Source: Grimontia kaedaensis | GTDB lineage: Bacteria; Pseudomonadota; Gammaproteobacteria; Enterobacterales; Vibrionaceae | Direction of reading: 5' to 3' | NCBI RefSeq assembly: GCF_023746615.1 | Contig: NZ_CP082276.1 | Location: 496,001-560,000 of the forward strand | Length of the DNA stretch: 64,000 nucleotides | Part shown: piece by piece, positions 61,195-64,000 of the stretch | Layout of the letters: each line of letters starts with the position of its first letter | Position numbering within the stretch: the first letter of the stretch is position 1 | Notes under the pieces: model-generated | The model's input: the letters and a program-made list of their open reading frames with translations, nothing else | What the model was told of the DNA's origin: nothing | The model's database searches: none | Program-made: the position numbers and the translations under genes

Positions 61195-61956
61195 CTATCT
61201 TGACGGAACCCTGATAAATGAAGCTACCTCCTGGATCTTAGGGAAAACCTCTTTGATTAAGCGATTTTCATCCCATTCGCTCGTTTTAAATATGGCGACA
61301 ATACAGGCTATTATTTCCTTGTCGTAATTCAGAATGGGTACAGAAATATTTATCTTTCCATGGCTTATCTCTTGATTGGTTATGCAATATCCATTTTGCT
61401 TAAACTTCTGCACTTCATTCTTAATGTCTTCTTCATTTGTCATCGTCAGCGGCGTGAATGGTCTTTTGATTTCCTTCTCCAAGATAGAGTCGACCTTATT
61501 ATCATCAAAAGTGGAAAGGAAAATTCTGCCTGAACTTGTACAGTAAATGGGGACAGTAAAGCCCGGATAATCGTTGGGATAGGCTTCGGTGATGCTTTGT
61601 AACGGAATGAGATAAACCACTTTTTCTTGATGGTAGACACTGACGCCAACGCGCGCATCCAGGTTCTGACGCAGATTGACAATGTGTGGGTTGATGGCGC
61701 TCACCAGATTGTTCTGACTAAGGTAACTACTTGCTGGAAGGAGCATTTTTAAGGAGAGCTCGTATCGCTTTGAGGTTGGATTTTTCGTCAGGTATCCCAG
61801 CTCCTCAAGGGTATAAACATATCGTTGGACTGCGCTTTTCCCCATCCCCGTGACCTGAACAAGTTCGGTCAAACTCATGCTTTGCGTGGTCACATCAAAA
61901 GCTTCAATGATTTCAAAGGCTTTCTTAACTGAGCCAACAAATAAGCGATTCTCCAT
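61195..61956 (-). CDS. IclR-family regulator
   Basis: 253 residues with an IclR helix-turn-helix (MSLTELVQVTGMGKSAVQRYVYTLEELGYLTKNPTSKRYELS) and effector domain (PGFTVPIYCTSSGRIFLS). GAGGAT precedes the ATG. It is divergent from the Tct operon with about 140 bp between and likely controls it through the palindrome at 62061. Confidence 0.9.
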   Translation of the reverse strand: MENRLFVGSVKKAFEIIEAFDVTTQSMSLTELVQVTGMGKSAVQRYVYTLEELGYLTKNPTSKRYELSLKMLLPASSYLSQNNLVSAINPHIVNLRQNLDARVGVSVYHQEKVVYLIPLQSITEAYPNDYPGFTVPIYCTSSGRIFLSTFDDNKVDSILEKEIKRPFTPLTMTNEEDIKNEVQKFKQNGYCITNQEISHGKINISVPILNYDKEIIACIVAIFKTSEWDENRLIKEVFPKIQEVASFIRVPSR

Positions 61957-62060
61957 CCTCTAAATCCTCGGAAATAAGACATTAGAACGCAAGATCTGGT
62001 TTGCGATCGTAACCTGATCGTTATAGGGTTGTTAACGAAGTAACACAATACACAACAAAG

Positions 62061-62075
62061 TATTGCAATGCAATA
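62061..62075. promoter_or_regulatory. Candidate IclR operator before the Tct operon
   Basis: TATTGCAATGCAATA is a perfect palindrome with a single central base, 20 bp before the TctC start and 105 bp from the IclR start. The position so near to the start codon fits repression. Inference. Confidence 0.5.
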
Positions 62076-62095
62076 TTTATATGGAGGTAAATATC

Positions 62096-63049
62096 ATGAA
62101 GTATCTATTCGCTACGCTTTTTGCTGTGCTTTCTATTGTCGCTAGCTTTACTCAAGCTGCTGAATGGCCGAAGAAAACAATCAAATTAACCGTTGGTTAT
62201 GGAGCCGGTGGAACAACGGATACGGTGTCGCGCGTGTTATCCACTGAACTTGAGAAAAGTCTTGGTAAGAAAGTTACCGTCATCAATAAGCCGGGAGGTG
62301 GCGGATCTGTCGCGGCTGCGTTGTCGAAAGCGCAACGCCCTGACGGATATTCAATTTTCACACTGACGACAGGCGCGGCAGTACTATCTCCCCATATGCA
62401 AAACCTACCTTACGATCCTTTAAACGACTTTTCTTTCATCTCTCAAATTGCCCAATGGAACCTTGGAATAGTGGCCCCCAAGGATGCGCCGTACTCATCT
62501 ATTCAAGAGCTTGTTGAATATGTGAAGCAACATCCGGGCGAAGTGAGTTACGCAATTGCTGGTGCCGGTACTCCACAACACCTTGCTATGGAGCGTCTCG
62601 CGCAACAAGAGTCGCTGAAATGGAAGGCGATCCCGTTTAAAGGCGGTGCTGCAAGTGTTACGGCACTCTTGGGTGGGCATGTTGATTTAATGGCTGGAGC
62701 GACGGAGTGGTTGCCTCAAGTCCGTTCTGGTGAATTTAAACTCCTTTCAATCATCACAGACAAGCGAATGGCTGAGTTCCCAAATGTGCCAACCTTGATT
62801 GATGCAGGTTACGACATCTCCGCGCCTTCTATTTTGGGTATTGCAGGTCCAAAAGGGATTCCCGATGAAGTGGTAGAGAAGCTTGCCAGCGCAATACAAG
62901 TTGCGACAGAAAGTGGGGATTTCAAGGAGATTATCGAAAAACTGGCTATGCAGGTGAACTATCTTGACGCGAAGAAATTCGAGAAGAACGTGACAGAGAC
63001 GTTCCACAAGCAAGGCGAAATCATTCAGCTCTCTGGGCTAGGGAAATAG
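62096..63049 (+). CDS. Tripartite tricarboxylate transporter binding protein (TctC/Bug family)
   Basis: 317 residues with a Sec signal (MKYLFATLFAVLSIVASF... ending QAAE) and the Bug-family pattern WPKKTIKLTVGYGAGGTTD, NKPGGGGSVAAA and GGHVDLMAGA. GGAGG precedes the ATG at 62096; an upstream in-frame start at 62063 is less likely. It binds a carboxylate in the periplasm and hands it to TctAB. Substrate not known. Confidence 0.9.
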   Translation: MKYLFATLFAVLSIVASFTQAAEWPKKTIKLTVGYGAGGTTDTVSRVLSTELEKSLGKKVTVINKPGGGGSVAAALSKAQRPDGYSIFTLTTGAAVLSPHMQNLPYDPLNDFSFISQIAQWNLGIVAPKDAPYSSIQELVEYVKQHPGEVSYAIAGAGTPQHLAMERLAQQESLKWKAIPFKGGAASVTALLGGHVDLMAGATEWLPQVRSGEFKLLSIITDKRMAEFPNVPTLIDAGYDISAPSILGIAGPKGIPDEVVEKLASAIQVATESGDFKEIIEKLAMQVNYLDAKKFEKNVTETFHKQGEIIQLSGLGK

Positions 63050-63094
63050 CCCAGTATTGAGAGCAGGAAGAGTAGAGCAGGAATTCAGGAAAGA

Positions 63095-63550
63095 ATGATG
63101 AATCAAAATTCAAAGGACAGATTGTCAGCTGTGGTGCTTGCCATTATTGCTGTGTTTATAGGTGCCACATTAATACCAGGGCAGGTTGAAGATACTCAAT
63201 CTATCGCGTTGTCACCGAGGTTCTTCCCATACTTTGGTTGTGCGTTGGTCGGTATTGGCGCAGTTTTTCTGTTTATAAGCAGCTTTGATAAAGCCGCTGG
63301 TGAGCACGAAACTGCAGCTCCAAAGCAGAGTGTTGGGACTTGGTTTCGACCTCTTCTTACTGTCCTTGTGATAGTTCTGTTTATCAGTGTGTTTGAAACA
63401 TACGGCTTCATTCTTTCTGTATCAGCAATGATGTTTCTGCTCTTTCTCATCAATGGAGTACGACGACCAGTGACGCTAATCATTATACCGGCTCTGGTCA
63501 CCCTCGCGCTCTATGCACTGTTTGTCATTGGACTGGGAATGTCCGTTTAA
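63095..63550 (+). CDS. Tripartite tricarboxylate transporter small membrane subunit (TctB-like)
   Basis: 151 residues with four predicted membrane segments (DRLSAVVLAIIAVFIGATL; ALSPRFFPYFGCALVGIGAVFL). The SPRFFPY motif is typical of TctB. AGGAAAG precedes the ATG. It lies between the TctC and TctA genes, 45 and 15 bp away. Confidence 0.85.
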   Translation: MMNQNSKDRLSAVVLAIIAVFIGATLIPGQVEDTQSIALSPRFFPYFGCALVGIGAVFLFISSFDKAAGEHETAAPKQSVGTWFRPLLTVLVIVLFISVFETYGFILSVSAMMFLLFLINGVRRPVTLIIIPALVTLALYALFVIGLGMSV

Positions 63551-63565
63551 ATCAAGGAGGGTGGT

Positions 63566-64000
63566 ATGGAAGGCGAGATCCTTCAATCTGTTGTTTCAGT
63601 TTTTTCTGTACTTAATCTTGTCGCTATTTTTGTTGGTGTTGCATTTGGCATCTTTATGGGTGCAATCCCGGGGTTAACTGGCACCATGGGTATTGCATTG
63701 ATTATTCCATTGACCTATGGATTTAGCCCTCTAACTGCGTTTTGTGTTTTGCTAGGGGCTTATAAGGGGTGTCTTTTCGGGGGGAGTATCCCTGCCATTC
63801 TTTTAAATACGCCAGGCTCTCCAGCAGCAGCGGCGACTGTTCAGGATGGCTACCCTTTGGCTCAAAAAGGACGAGGAAGTGAGGCAATGGGAATGGCGCT
63901 ATGGGCGTCCGTTATTGCCGATGTTATTGCCACTGTCATATTGGTTTTGGGCGCTGTTTCCCTTGCCAAGCTGGCAACTAATTTTGGACCACCGGAGTTC
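63566..64000 (+). CDS. Tripartite tricarboxylate transporter large subunit (TctA-like), 5' part
   Basis: The gene starts at the ATG at 63566 after AAGGAGGGTGGT and runs open to the window end; 145 residues are visible. Typical TctA features are GAIPGLTGTMGIALIIPLTYG, LLGAYKGCLFGGSIPAILLNTPGSP and repeated membrane segments. This is the channel subunit of the same Tct transporter. Confidence 0.9.
   Translation, partial: MEGEILQSVVSVFSVLNLVAIFVGVAFGIFMGAIPGLTGTMGIALIIPLTYGFSPLTAFCVLLGAYKGCLFGGSIPAILLNTPGSPAAAATVQDGYPLAQKGRGSEAMGMALWASVIADVIATVILVLGAVSLAKLATNFGPPEF

Noticed and set aside
1..64000. CRISPR array, tRNA, rRNA, phage or IS element
   Set aside because: No regularly spaced direct repeats, no tRNA cloverleaf, no rRNA stretch and no transposase or phage structural gene were seen on either strand.

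Overview
The window reads as chromosomal DNA of a marine, heterotrophic gammaproteobacterium, most likely a member of the Vibrionaceae or a close relative. The grounds are compact Gram-negative operons with outer-membrane and periplasmic proteins, several TRAP transporters, short dispersed palindromes with ends of the type TACCCAAAC, and a block of integron gene cassettes with attC sites of 85-123 bp. The family assignment is inference. No rRNA, tRNA, CRISPR array, transposase or integrase was seen.

Layout. 1-1.8 kb: 3' end of an aldoxime dehydratase gene and an outer-membrane beta-barrel gene. 2.0-15.7 kb: a complete phenylacetate (paa) catabolic locus. A leftward operon paaZ-G-I-J-A-B-C-D-E ends with a fused enoyl-CoA hydratase/3-hydroxyacyl-CoA dehydrogenase, and a rightward set paaK-paaX-paaY diverges from it. 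Candidate PaaX operators lie in the divergent region and before paaX. 16.0-19.3 kb: six small unknown genes separated by five attC sites, i.e. integron cassettes without an integrase. 19.9-20.7 kb: an inverted pair of thioredoxin-like DUF3088-type genes flanking a decayed gene fragment. 20.9-23.3 kb: a seven-repeat FG-GAP lipoprotein with a small beta-barrel protein. 24.3-28.2 kb: a TRAP transporter with a divergent LysR regulator. 28.4-33.4 kb: two divergent, large, secreted proteins of unknown function (Calx-beta; LamG plus CXXCH). 33.5-36.4 kb: SnoaL-like protein, aldehyde dehydrogenase and a FeaR-like AraC regulator. 36.8-40.5 kb: second TRAP transporter and a LuxR-type regulator. 40.6-44.1 kb: FAD monooxygenase with a DUF2783-type small protein, divergent from an atypical metallo-beta-lactamase-fold protein and MarR. 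44.3-54.6 kb: LuxR regulator, HDAC-like deacetylase, periplasmic copper amine oxidase, amidase, and an amide/branched-chain-amino-acid-type ABC transporter with a permease-ATPase fusion. 55.0-61.0 kb: IclR regulator, GMC oxidoreductase and third TRAP transporter. 61.2-64.0 kb: IclR regulator and a tripartite tricarboxylate-type (Tct) transporter, cut by the window end.

How the parts may work together. Much of the window looks like a funnel for aromatic nitrogen compounds and related acids. Aldoxime dehydratase, copper amine oxidase, aldehyde dehydrogenase, amidase and possibly the HDAC-like deacetylase could each deliver arylacetaldehydes, arylacetamides or arylacetates to the paa pathway, and at least five transport systems bring in substrates. 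Each module has its own regulator (PaaX, AraC/FeaR-like, MarR, two LuxR, two IclR, LysR). The functional links between modules are inferred from gene content and proximity only. The least explained parts are the cassette genes, the two secreted proteins at 28-33 kb and the HDAC/amine oxidase/amidase group.
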